DNA from: DATBLE01 sp963775695
GTDB taxonomy: Bacteria; Actinomycetota; Thermoleophilia; Gaiellales; Gaiellaceae
Reading direction: 5' to 3'
Assembly (NCBI GenBank): GCA_963775695.1
Contig: CAVZJU010000001.1
Coordinates: 248,001 to 312,000, forward strand
Length of the DNA stretch: 64,000 bases
Below the pieces are notes generated by a model, which did no database searches, was not told the origin of the DNA, and saw only the letters and a list, made by a program, of their open reading frames with translations. Shown in pieces: positions 48,551 through 56,845 of this stretch (the stretch's first letter is position 1; each line of letters starts with the position of its first letter). Both the position numbers and the translations under genes were made by a program.

Positions 48551-49489
48551 GTGATCTCCGTGGTCGTTCCCGTCCACGACGAGGAGCGCAGCGTCGCGCT
48601 CCTGTACGACGAGCTCGACTCGGCGCTCCAGCCGCTGGGCGAACCGTGGGAGGCGGTGTTCGTCGACGACGGCTCCACGGACGGAACCCACGCCGCTCTG
48701 ACGCGGCTGCATGCGGCCGCAACCAACGTCGGCGTCGTTCGCCTGCGCCGGAACTTCGGCAAGGCGGCCGCGCTCGGCGCCGGGTTCGCGCAGGCGAAAG
48801 GCGAGGTGATCGTCACGATCGACGGTGACCTCCAGGACGACCCGGCCGAGATCCCCAAGCTGCTCGCCAAGCTCGAAGAGGGCTTCGACCTGGTCTCCGG
48901 CTGGAAGACCAAGCGGCGCGACCCGCTCCGCCGTCGGATCCCTTCCCGCCTCTTCAACGCGGTCACCGGCTGGGTGTCCGGCGTGCACCTCCACGACATG
49001 AACTGCGGCCTGAAGGCCTATCGCGCCGACGTCGTCCTGGGCCTGCGGCTCTACGGCGAGCTGCACCGGTTCATCCCGGTGCTCGCCCACCACCGCGGCT
49101 ACCGGATCGCCGAGGTGCCGGTCAACCACCGGCCGCGCGAGCACGGGCGCTCGCGTTACGGGCTGGAGCGCTACCTGCGCGGGTTCTTCGATCTGCTCAC
49201 CGTCTCCTTCATCGGCCGTTACCGACAGCGGCCGCTGCACCTCTTCGGCGGGCTGGGGCTCCTTCTCACATTCACCGGAGCGGCGATCCTCGTCTACCTG
49301 ACGGTCGTGAAGGCGCTCGGGCATGCAATCGGCGGCCGTCCGCTCCTGATCCTCGGCGTACTCCTGGTGGTGGTCGGGATCCAGTTCTTCTCACTGGGCC
49401 TGATCACGGAGCTGATCACCAGCCATCACGAGGAGCGGGTGTCGGAGCGCGAGCGGTCGGAAGCGATGGTCGAGGAGATCCTCTCCTAG
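48551..49489 (+). CDS. GT2 glycosyltransferase (polyprenyl-phosphate type)
   Basis: 312 aa. VVVPVHDEERSVALLYDEL, FVDDGSTDGTHAAL, and IDGDLQDDPAEIPKLL are the nucleotide-sugar and metal motifs of DPM1/ArnC-like enzymes; NCGLKAYRADVV and HRFIPVLAHHRGYRIAEVPVNHRPREHGRSRYG (in parts) follow. Two C-terminal helices (from about 232) anchor it. It probably loads a sugar on a lipid-phosphate carrier. GTG start 10 nt after the kinase stop. Confidence 0.92.
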   Translation: MISVVVPVHDEERSVALLYDELDSALQPLGEPWEAVFVDDGSTDGTHAALTRLHAAATNVGVVRLRRNFGKAAALGAGFAQAKGEVIVTIDGDLQDDPAEIPKLLAKLEEGFDLVSGWKTKRRDPLRRRIPSRLFNAVTGWVSGVHLHDMNCGLKAYRADVVLGLRLYGELHRFIPVLAHHRGYRIAEVPVNHRPREHGRSRYGLERYLRGFFDLLTVSFIGRYRQRPLHLFGGLGLLLTFTGAAILVYLTVVKALGHAIGGRPLLILGVLLVVVGIQFFSLGLITELITSHHEERVSERERSEAMVEEILS

Positions 49490-49514
49490 GCCGTCTGCCA
49501 CTCATGACGAGATT

Positions 49515-49661
49515 CGGCCGGGGCCGGGCTCTGCCCGGCAGAGGCTCGCCCCGGAGAGGCAGCGATAGGATCACCGGCCCCGTGACCGGCTCAGTCTCCA
49601 GCCGACCGACGGCTCGGCCTGCAAGGAGGGGAACCACGGGGGAACCAGGGGTTCCCCCGTG
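49515..49661. repeat. Structured intergenic element 8 (type B)
   Basis: Between GT2 and GT4 genes. It has a hairpin GCCGGGC-TCT-GCCCGGC, scattered GAGAGGCAGCG, then GCAAGGAGGGGAACCACGGG leading into a perfect hairpin with 12-nt arms CACGGGGGAACC (49635-49646) and GGTTCCCCCGTG (49650-49661), loop AGG. The last GTG of the stem is the GT4 start codon. The AGGAGG lies just 5' of the stem, so folding would bring it close to the start. The 27-nt hairpin is identical to that of element 10. Confidence 0.87.
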
Positions 49662-50720
49662 AAGGTGCTGTACTTCGGGACGTACGAGCGGTCGTATCCC
49701 CGTAACGCCCAGGTGATCTCTTGCCTGCGGCGTGCCGGGGTCGAGGTGGCCGAGCGTCACGAGACGGTCTGGGAAGGGCGAGAGCACAAGTTCGGCGCCG
49801 GCGCCGGAACCGCCCTGCGCCTGGCCGCGGCCGAGCTCCGCCTGCTGCGCGCGGCAGGTTCCGACTTCGACGCGCTCGTCGTCGGCTACCCGGGGCACCC
49901 CGACCTGCCGGCGGCGAGACGGGTCGCGAACGACCGGCCCGTGGTTTTCAATCCGCTCGTCTCCCTCGCTGACACGCTCGTCGGCGACCGCGGCCGCTTT
50001 CGGCCGCGCAGCCCCGCGGCCCGGGCGCTCGAGACGATCGACCGGCGAGCCTTCGGTGCTGCCGACCTCGTCGTCTCCGACACGGCCGCACAGGCACCTT
50101 TGTTCCGGTCACTGGGGGCAAGGCACGTCGAGGTCTGCTTCGTGGGAGCCGAGGAACGGCTGTTCATGCCTGGTTGGTCACTCCCGGCCGAGGGCGAGTT
50201 CACAGCGCTCTTCGTCGGCAAGCTGATCCCGCTCCACGGGCTCGAGACGATCCTGGCGGCGGCGCGGCTCGCGCCCGAGCTTCGCTTCCGCATCGTCGGC
50301 TCGGGCCAGCTTCAGCCACTGCTCGACCACCGGCCGCCGAACGTCGCGCATCTGGACTGGGTCGACTACGAGCGCCTGCCCGGGGAGCTGTGCCGCACAT
50401 CCTGTGCACTCGGCATCTTCGGGACGTCGGCCAAGGCGGCGCGGGTGATCCCGAACAAGGCGTTTCAGGCACTCGCCTGCGGCGCGCCGCTCGTCACCTC
50501 CCGGACGCCGGCCGCGGAAGAGCTTCTGCGCGACGGTGAGAGCGCGCTGCTCGTTCCTCCGGGCGATCCGCACGCCCTCGCGGCCGCGCTGCGACGGCTC
50601 GCAACCGACAAGGAGCTCGCACGCCGACTGTCGATCGGCGGGCTCGCCGCCTACCGCGAGCACGCGAGCGAGGACGTGCTCGGCGCACGCTGGCGCGGGC
50701 TGATCGCGTCCCTCCTTTGA
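49659..50720 (+). CDS. GT4-type glycosyltransferase
   Basis: 353 aa GT-B fold. N-terminal KVLYFGTYERSYPRNAQVISCLRRAG, linker, then the GT4 C-domain: FTALFVGKLIPLHGLETILAAARL, FRIVGSGQLQPLLDH, VIPNKAFQALACGAPLVTSRTPAAEELLRDGESALLV (the EX7E region in parts: ALACGAPLVTSRTPA and ELLRDGESALLVPPGD). GTG start in the element 8 stem. The stop overlaps the DUF2079 TTG start by 4 nt. Confidence 0.9.
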   Translation: MKVLYFGTYERSYPRNAQVISCLRRAGVEVAERHETVWEGREHKFGAGAGTALRLAAAELRLLRAAGSDFDALVVGYPGHPDLPAARRVANDRPVVFNPLVSLADTLVGDRGRFRPRSPAARALETIDRRAFGAADLVVSDTAAQAPLFRSLGARHVEVCFVGAEERLFMPGWSLPAEGEFTALFVGKLIPLHGLETILAAARLAPELRFRIVGSGQLQPLLDHRPPNVAHLDWVDYERLPGELCRTSCALGIFGTSAKAARVIPNKAFQALACGAPLVTSRTPAAEELLRDGESALLVPPGDPHALAAALRRLATDKELARRLSIGGLAAYREHASEDVLGARWRGLIASLL

Positions 50721-52135
50721 GACCCAAAGCGCTCGTCTGGACGGCGATGGCGGCGTATGCCGCCGGCTTCGCCTCGCTCTCCGTCCTCCGCCACCGCGCC
50801 TATGCGACCGGCCGCTACGACCTTGGGAACATGGTGCAGACGGTCTGGAACACAGCGCACGGCCACTTCCTGCAGATGACGAGCGGCAACGGAGTGCAGA
50901 TCTCGCGCCTGGCCGCGCACTTCGACCCGATCCTCGCCGCGTTCGCGCCGCTCTGGTGGATCTGGCCGAGCCCCGAGATGCTGCTTGTCGTCCAGGCGAT
51001 CGCCGTCGCACTCGGCGCGCTGCCGGTGTTCTGGCTCGCGCGCAAACACCTCGCCGGCGACCGCGCCGGGCTCGCGTTCGCGCTCGTCTACCTGCTCTAC
51101 CCGGCAACCGAGTGGCTGACTCTGAACGAGTTCCACCCGGTTGCCCTCGCCTGCCCGCTGTTGCTGTTCGCCTTCTGGTACCTGGACGAGGACCGCCTGC
51201 TCCTCTTCGCCGTGCTCGCGGCGCTGGCGATGACGACGAAGGAGGAGGTCGGGCTCGTCGTCGCCGGTTTCGGGATCTGGTACGCCGCACGACGCCGCGC
51301 GCGCGTCGGGGCGGCAATCGCCGGGGGAGGGCTGCTCGTCTCGGCACTCGCGATCGCCGTCGTCATCCCGCACTTCAACGCCGGCGCGGAGTCGTCCTTC
51401 TACGGACGCTACGACGCGATCGGCGGCTCGGCGGGAGGAATCGTCAAGACGGCGTTCACGCATCCGTGGACACTCTTCGAGCAGGCGTTCCAGCACCGCG
51501 ACCTGCACTACCTGTTGCACCTGCTCGTACCGCTCTCGTTCCTGTTCGTGCTCTCACCGCTCGTGCTCGTCGCCTTTCTGCCCGAGGCCGCGCTCAACCA
51601 GCTGTCGGCGACCCAGACTCAGACCTCGATCCACTTCCACTACACGGCCGCGACGATCGCGCCGCTGATCGTGGCGACGGTGCTCGGAGCGGCGGCGCTG
51701 GCGCGACGCTTCCCGGGTCGGGTCGGAGTCATGCTCGTCGTCGCGGTGGCGGTCGCGGTGGGGGCGAACTGGAAGCTCGGCGCGGCGCCGCCGTGGACGG
51801 TCGTGCCGGGTGGCGAGGATTTCCAGGCGCACGACTGGCACGTGACCTCCCACGACCGGATCGCGAACCGCGCGGTCGCCCTCGTGCCTCCAGGCGCAGT
51901 GGTGAGCTCGACGAACGTCCTCGGCGCCCACCTGTCCGCCAGACGACGGGTCCTCAGCTTGCCCAAGCTCGGCGACGCGACCTGGGTGGTCGCCGACGAG
52001 ACGCGCTCGAGCTATGCCGATCGCGTGGCGCCGCTGCCGTCGGCCGCTGCGCTCGTCCGGCTGCGCCAGAGTCCCGACTGGCGGCTCGTCTTCTCGGAGG
52101 ACGGCGTGCTCGTCTTCCACAAGAGCAACGCGTAG
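50717..52135 (+). CDS. DUF2079 polytopic membrane protein
   Basis: 472 aa, about nine helices, DUF2079 family: YDLGNMVQTVWNTAHGHFLQMT near the N-terminus, HFDPILAAFAPLWWIWPSPE, TLNEFHPVALACPLLLFAF, and MTTKEEVGLVV. These resemble GT-C glycosyltransferases; the role is unknown. TTG start. The final 124 nt, which encode the conserved soluble tail (WRLVFSEDGVLVFHK), are antisense to the end of the next gene. Confidence 0.88.
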   Translation: MRPKALVWTAMAAYAAGFASLSVLRHRAYATGRYDLGNMVQTVWNTAHGHFLQMTSGNGVQISRLAAHFDPILAAFAPLWWIWPSPEMLLVVQAIAVALGALPVFWLARKHLAGDRAGLAFALVYLLYPATEWLTLNEFHPVALACPLLLFAFWYLDEDRLLLFAVLAALAMTTKEEVGLVVAGFGIWYAARRRARVGAAIAGGGLLVSALAIAVVIPHFNAGAESSFYGRYDAIGGSAGGIVKTAFTHPWTLFEQAFQHRDLHYLLHLLVPLSFLFVLSPLVLVAFLPEAALNQLSATQTQTSIHFHYTAATIAPLIVATVLGAAALARRFPGRVGVMLVVAVAVAVGANWKLGAAPPWTVVPGGEDFQAHDWHVTSHDRIANRAVALVPPGAVVSSTNVLGAHLSARRRVLSLPKLGDATWVVADETRSSYADRVAPLPSAAALVRLRQSPDWRLVFSEDGVLVFHKSNA

Positions 52136-53265
52136 AGCGCAACCAGCACGAGGTTGCGGGAGAGCAGCGTCCACGCCTGCGGACCGACCGCCCACAGGTC
52201 GTGGTAGTGGAAGTACCAGCTTTGCGCGAGCGCGAGGGCGGCCAGCAGGAGCAGCATCGCCCCGATCCCGCCGAACGGCGCCAGCGGGATCAGCCAGACG
52301 ACGTACTGGGGCGAGAGCACCTTGGTGAAGGCGAGAAACCCGGCGACGCTCGTCGCGAACGCGAGACCGGGGTGAACCCGCCGCCACAGCAGCACGACTG
52401 CCGGCGCCAGGGCAGCGAGGATCGCCAGCGCGGCGCTCACTGCGGCGATCGATCGAGGCACGCTACCGGCGAGGTCGCGGGAGATCGCCGGCGCCGTGCT
52501 GACCACGCGCGCGTGGTACGCGCCGGCGCGGTCGGCGGCGAGCAGGATGCTGGCGCCGAGGCTCTCCGTGTGCAGGCCGCGACCGACCTGCGAGTGCACG
52601 CTGTCCCAGACCCCGCCCGGGGAGAGCGCGAACCACGGGACGACCAGCACGGCCGCGGCGATCGCGAACACAGCCAGCGCCTGCAGGGCGATGCGGCGGC
52701 CGTGCTCGCGCCACAGCCAGACGAACGCGACAGGCACGAGCAGCACGGCGTAGAGCTTCGCCACCGCGGCGACGCCGAGCAGCGCCAGCGCGAGGCGACC
52801 TCTGCCGGTGACGAGTGCGGCGAGGCAGGCGACGGTGAGGAACGCCGGCCAGGCGTCGTAGGTGTTCAGCGACACCGGCCCGAGCGCGATCGGCGACAGC
52901 GCGAGAAACAGCGCTGCCGTCCAGATCGCGGCGTTGGACGAACCGGTGCGATCGAGCACGAAGCAGACGCAGAAGACCGCGCCGACGCAGCACAGCGTCA
53001 TCAGCACCTTGAAGATCGCGTCGTATGCGCCGTCCGGGGCCAGCGACGGCCCGGCGAACAGCGGGATCGCTCCCGGCGGGTACTCGACGAAGAAGTCGCG
53101 ATAGGGAAGGTGCCCGCGGAGGAGTGCGTCGCCGTACTGCCGGTAGAGATGGAGGTCGCGGAACTTCGCGCCGCGGAAGAGGCCGCCGCTCGGCACCGCG
53201 AGCGCGCCGAGCAGGAGCGGGGTGACGAGCACCGTCGCCCGCAGGGCCAGGTTCGAGCGCAGCAC
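52012..53265 (-). CDS. GT87/DUF2029-like membrane glycosyltransferase
   Basis: 417 aa with 10-11 helices. FRDLHLYRQYGDALLRGHLPYRDFFVEYPPG (as DLHLYRQYGDALLRG and DFFVEYPPGA) is the GT-C catalytic-loop pattern of the polyprenol-phosphate-mannose-dependent mannosyltransferases; LSPQYVVWLIPLAPF comes late. GTG at 53265, 3 nt after the PBP stop, so it is in an operon with it. The last 40 residues, beyond the final helix, lie antisense to the DUF2079 gene and look random. Confidence 0.87.
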   Translation of the reverse strand: MLRSNLALRATVLVTPLLLGALAVPSGGLFRGAKFRDLHLYRQYGDALLRGHLPYRDFFVEYPPGAIPLFAGPSLAPDGAYDAIFKVLMTLCCVGAVFCVCFVLDRTGSSNAAIWTAALFLALSPIALGPVSLNTYDAWPAFLTVACLAALVTGRGRLALALLGVAAVAKLYAVLLVPVAFVWLWREHGRRIALQALAVFAIAAAVLVVPWFALSPGGVWDSVHSQVGRGLHTESLGASILLAADRAGAYHARVVSTAPAISRDLAGSVPRSIAAVSAALAILAALAPAVVLLWRRVHPGLAFATSVAGFLAFTKVLSPQYVVWLIPLAPFGGIGAMLLLLAALALAQSWYFHYHDLWAVGPQAWTLLSRNLVLVALYALLLWKTSTPSSEKTSRQSGLWRSRTSAAADGSGATRSA

Positions 53266-53267
53266 TC

Positions 53268-55508
53268 CTAGGGGGGAACCGGGCCGCCGATGGTGGTCGT
53301 CGGCTCGGTGGGCGGCGGCGGGGGCGGCGACGCCGTGGTCGTCTCGGGCACGGTGGTCGCCGGCGGCGGGGGAGCGACGGTGGTGACCGGCGCCGTCGTG
53401 GTCACGGGCGGGGCCGGCGCCTGTTCCGTCGTCGTCGGCGCCGTCGTGGTGGGAGGTGACGACTTCGTCTCCGTCTGCGTGGTGGTCGTCGTGCTCGTCG
53501 TCGTCTCGGTCGGAACGAGGCCCGAGAACGCCCACGGGCCCTGCTTGAAGTACCCGAATTGTGGCGGCGTCGAGGGCGGGAGGAAGTCCTGCGGCGGCGA
53601 GTAGCGCACCGCCTGCTCCATGAAGCGGCGCCAGATCTCGGCCGGGAAGCTCCCACCGGCGACCGCGATCCCGTGGACGTTCTCCATCGGGATCTCCCCC
53701 TGTGGGTAGCCGACCCAGACGGTCGCCTCGAGATTGGGCAGGAAGCCACAGAACCAGGCGTCGGCGTGGTCGTCCGTCGTGCCCGTCTTACCCGCCGCCG
53801 GCCGGCCGAAGTTGGCGCCCGTGCCCGTGCCGTAGAGGACGTTCTGGCGAAGAACGTCCGTGACCGTCGCCGCCACCCAGTCGGGAATCACGCGCCGCCG
53901 CGCAGGCCTGCCCCATCCGGCCTGGTCGTCCTCCTTGCCGTTCGGAAGGATGACCCTGCGGATCGCCATCGGTCGCGAGTAGACGCCACCCGCGGCGAGC
54001 GTGGCGTACGCCGAGGCCATGTCCAGCGGCGACACGGCGTTGGAGCCAAGCCCGATCGAGGGGACGGGCTGAAGCGGGCTCTGCACCCCGAGCTTGTGGG
54101 CCATGTCGGCCACGTTCTGCGGGCCGACATCCAGGGTCAGCTTGGCGTAGACGGTGTTGTCCGACTGCAGCGTCGCCTGCTGCACCGAGATCAGCCCGGA
54201 GTAGGTGTGACTGTAGGTCGAGACGTTCCAGGGAGGGACGGCCGGGTCGGGCTGCCAGGTAAACGGCGCCGAGACGTAGCTGGTCGAGGCCGGGTTCATC
54301 CCGTCGTCGACCGCCTGGGTGAGCACGAACGCCTTGAAGGTCGAGCCGGCCTGCCTCCTCGCCTGGGCGACGAGGTTGAACTCGTTCTTGATCCTGCCCG
54401 GATAGACCGAGGTCATCGCCCGGATCGCTCCGTTCGCAGGGTTGATCGAGACCAGGGCGGCCGCCGGGTCGTCCTTGAGGTAGAGCGTGTCCCTGATCGC
54501 ACTGGTCGCTGCGCGCTGGAACGCCGGGTCGATCGTCGTGTACACGCGGAGCCCGCCCGACTGGACGGTCTGAGCGCCGTACTCTGAGATCAGTTGGTCA
54601 CGGACGTAGCTGAAGAAGTACGGCTCGCGGATCTGCGTGTACAGCTGCCCCGGCCGCAGGTGCAGGCTGCGATCGGCGACCGCGGCCTGGTACTGCTGGA
54701 AGGAGATGTCGCCGTTGTCGTACATCGCCTTCAGCACATGCGCGCGGCGGGCCAGCGCCGTCTGCGGGAACTGGATCGGGTCGTACAGGGACGGCGCCTG
54801 CGGGAGACCCGCGAGCAGCGCGGCCTGCTCGAGCGACAGGTCCCTCGCGTGCTTGGAGAAGTACGTCTGGGACGCCGCCTCGACGCCGTAGGCGTGGTTG
54901 CCGAAGTAGACCTGGTTCATCCAGGTCGCCAGGATCCGGTCCTTCGACCAGTGCTTGCTGAGCTTGACCGCGAGACAAGCCTCCTTGACCTTCCGCTGCA
55001 GCGTGCGCTCGCGCGAGACCGGATAGAGGTTGCGCACGACCTGCTGTGGGATCGACGAGCCGCCCTCGACCACCTTGCCCTTCGTCAGGTCGCGCCAGAA
55101 TGCGCGGCCGATCCCCAACCAGTCCACGCCGCCGTGCTGGTAGAACCGGCGGTCCTCGGTCGAGATCACGGCCTTCGCCATCCACGGGCTGATCCGTGAC
55201 AGGGAGACCGGCTGGCGGTTGCGCTCGGCCGGGATCGACCCGAGCAGTGTTCCGTCCGCCGCGTAGACGAACGAGTTCTCTCCGATCGACACCGGCTGGA
55301 GCGACGACAACGAGCAGCTGTCCTTGAACCCCGCCCAGGCGCCGTAGCCGCCGAGCCCGAGCACGACCGGGAGGGCGACGAGCAGCAGGAGGACGAGAAC
55401 GACTCCCTTGCGGCGACCGTGGCGACGGTCGCGGACACGAGCCCGCCGGCGCCGTCCGGCCGACGGCCCGACGGTGTGTCTCCGGTGCGGCCTCCGCGAG
55501 GGACTCAT
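53268..55508 (-). CDS. Class A penicillin-binding protein (PBP1A-like)
   Basis: 746 aa. A basic N-terminus and signal anchor (VVLVLLLLVALPVVLGLGGYGAW) precede the GT51 domain with AVISTEDRRFYQHGGVDWLGIGRA (E118) and EGGSSIPQQVVRNLYPV. The transpeptidase domain has GSTFKAFVLT (SxxK), QSDNTVYAKL and AGKTGTTDDHAD (KTG). The tail of about 75 residues is rich in Thr, Pro and Val, like that of the kinase. It polymerises and cross-links peptidoglycan. ATG start. Confidence 0.95.
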   Translation of the reverse strand: MSPSRRPHRRHTVGPSAGRRRRARVRDRRHGRRKGVVLVLLLLVALPVVLGLGGYGAWAGFKDSCSLSSLQPVSIGENSFVYAADGTLLGSIPAERNRQPVSLSRISPWMAKAVISTEDRRFYQHGGVDWLGIGRAFWRDLTKGKVVEGGSSIPQQVVRNLYPVSRERTLQRKVKEACLAVKLSKHWSKDRILATWMNQVYFGNHAYGVEAASQTYFSKHARDLSLEQAALLAGLPQAPSLYDPIQFPQTALARRAHVLKAMYDNGDISFQQYQAAVADRSLHLRPGQLYTQIREPYFFSYVRDQLISEYGAQTVQSGGLRVYTTIDPAFQRAATSAIRDTLYLKDDPAAALVSINPANGAIRAMTSVYPGRIKNEFNLVAQARRQAGSTFKAFVLTQAVDDGMNPASTSYVSAPFTWQPDPAVPPWNVSTYSHTYSGLISVQQATLQSDNTVYAKLTLDVGPQNVADMAHKLGVQSPLQPVPSIGLGSNAVSPLDMASAYATLAAGGVYSRPMAIRRVILPNGKEDDQAGWGRPARRRVIPDWVAATVTDVLRQNVLYGTGTGANFGRPAAGKTGTTDDHADAWFCGFLPNLEATVWVGYPQGEIPMENVHGIAVAGGSFPAEIWRRFMEQAVRYSPPQDFLPPSTPPQFGYFKQGPWAFSGLVPTETTTSTTTTTQTETKSSPPTTTAPTTTEQAPAPPVTTTAPVTTVAPPPPATTVPETTTASPPPPPPTEPTTTIGGPVPP

Positions 55509-55539
55509 GGACTCTCCTGCCTAGTTTGCGCAGTGGTTG

Positions 55540-55660
55540 TCGCCGCCGCGACCGACCTGGCGGGCGCGGCCCACTGTGGCCTGCTGTGCAAGCAATCGCG
55601 AGCGCCGCCGGCAAAGCCAGCGGCGGCGCCTGGAGGGGGGGTCACGGGGGTAACCGGAGG
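55540..55660. repeat. Structured intergenic element 9 (type A, degenerate)
   Basis: Between the PBP start and the MscS stop (both minus strand). GACCTGGCGGGCGCGGC (55554-55570) is the conserved block with one change. A stem GCGCCGCC/GGCGGCGC follows, then GGAGGGGGGGTCACGGGGGTAACC-GGA-GGTTTCACCCGT in parts: arms ACGGGGGTAACC and GGTTTCACCCGT pair with two mismatches. An eroded copy of the family hairpin. Confidence 0.75.
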
Positions 55661-55662
55661 TT

Positions 55663-56466
55663 TCACCCGTCGAAGATCCCGGCCGCGCGCAGCCTCCGAT
55701 GCGCGCGGAGGCGCAGGTCGTGCTGGAGGCGCTCGGCTCGCGACGGATCATCGACGAGAGCCCGGACCGTGACCGTCGCGTTGCTCTCGAGGCTGCTGAC
55801 GAACACCTCCGGCTCGCGCTGGTCGGAGACCTCGTCGCCCAGCAGGCCGATGACGTTCTCCAGATCGGAGCTCAATGGAAGCTGCATCGTGATCTCCGCA
55901 CGCTGGGCGCGCTCGACGATGGTCGCATTGTGGATGGTATCGGAGGCAAGTTTCTCGTTCGGCACCACCAGACGGGTGTCGTCGTCGGCGCGGATGAACG
56001 TGTAGGTGAGGGTGATCTCCTCGACCACCCCGTCGACTCCGTCGACGGTGACGCGGTCGCCGATGCGAAGCGGCTGGGTGAACGCGATCAGGATGCCCGC
56101 GACGAAGTTGCCCAGCGTCCGCTGCGATGCGAATCCGACGATGATCCCGATCACGGCGCCGGAAGCGAGCAGTGCGCCGGCCACTGCCCGGACCTGCGGG
56201 AACACCAGCAGCGCCGAAAGAACGGCCACGACGACGATCACCGCCATCACCGCCCGGCGCAGGACGCGGTAGCGCGTCTCGGCGCCCGCGCGCAGCTGCA
56301 CACGCCGCATCGTGACGTCGACGATCTTCGCCAGCACGATCGAGGCCACGATCACGACCGCGGCGATGGTTGCGCGTTCCCAGAAGGGCATCGACCCGCT
56401 ATTCGACGTCGGCCACGGCGATTCCTCAGATGGGTCTGCGGCCGGAGAAGCCGTCGTCGTATCCAT
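55663..56466 (-). CDS. MscS-family mechanosensitive channel
   Basis: 267 aa. Three helices; the pore helix region AVAGALLASGAVIGIIVGFASQRTLGNFVAGILIAFTQPLRIGDRV (recognised by GFASQRTLGNFVAGILIAF and QPLRIGD) is typical of MscS TM3 and the following beta domain, then VDGVVEEITLTYTFIRADDDTRLVVPNEKL (as VVEEITLTYTFIR and VVPNEKL). It releases solutes on hypo-osmotic shock. Its start overlaps the end of the DUF2203 gene by 41 nt. Confidence 0.95.
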   Translation of the reverse strand: MDTTTASPAADPSEESPWPTSNSGSMPFWERATIAAVVIVASIVLAKIVDVTMRRVQLRAGAETRYRVLRRAVMAVIVVVAVLSALLVFPQVRAVAGALLASGAVIGIIVGFASQRTLGNFVAGILIAFTQPLRIGDRVTVDGVDGVVEEITLTYTFIRADDDTRLVVPNEKLASDTIHNATIVERAQRAEITMQLPLSSDLENVIGLLGDEVSDQREPEVFVSSLESNATVTVRALVDDPSRAERLQHDLRLRAHRRLRAAGIFDG

Positions 56467-56821
56467 GCCAGAACCCGACCTCGTCCTCCCCCAGCCGCCA
56501 GCAGAGCAGCACGTCTTCCCCTTCGCGAACCGAGGGGAAGTCGACCAGGCCCGAGTCGAGGTCCTTCACCACCACGCCGAGGGCGTGGATCTCGTCCAGT
56601 GCGCGCGCGAGCTCGGTCGCCAGCCGGTTCACCTCGGCGTTCACCTCGGCGAGCCGCGCAGGCGGGAGCCCGCCGCCGTTGCCCGAGATCCTGACCGAGA
56701 CCTCGTCGGCCTGCTCCTGTGCCGTGTCGAGCGCGCGCTTGCCCTCGACCATGCGCTCGACGAGCGGACGCACGGTCGGCAGCAGCTCGTTCGCCTCGTC
56801 CGGTGTGAAGTTCCGTTCCAC
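56426..56821 (-). CDS. DUF2203 family protein
   Basis: 131 aa. FTPDEANELLPTVRPLVERMVE at the N-terminus, an internal helical hairpin, IHALGVVVKDLDSGLVDFPSVREGEDVLLCWRLGEDEVGFWHG (in parts: GVVVKDLDSGLVDFPS, VLLCWRLGEDEVGFWH) at the C-terminus, the diagnostic end of the family. Function unknown. GTG start at 56821. Confidence 0.92.
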   Translation of the reverse strand: MERNFTPDEANELLPTVRPLVERMVEGKRALDTAQEQADEVSVRISGNGGGLPPARLAEVNAEVNRLATELARALDEIHALGVVVKDLDSGLVDFPSVREGEDVLLCWRLGEDEVGFWHGYDDGFSGRRPI

Positions 56822-56845
56822 CAGGCAAAAGTATGATCGGACCGC

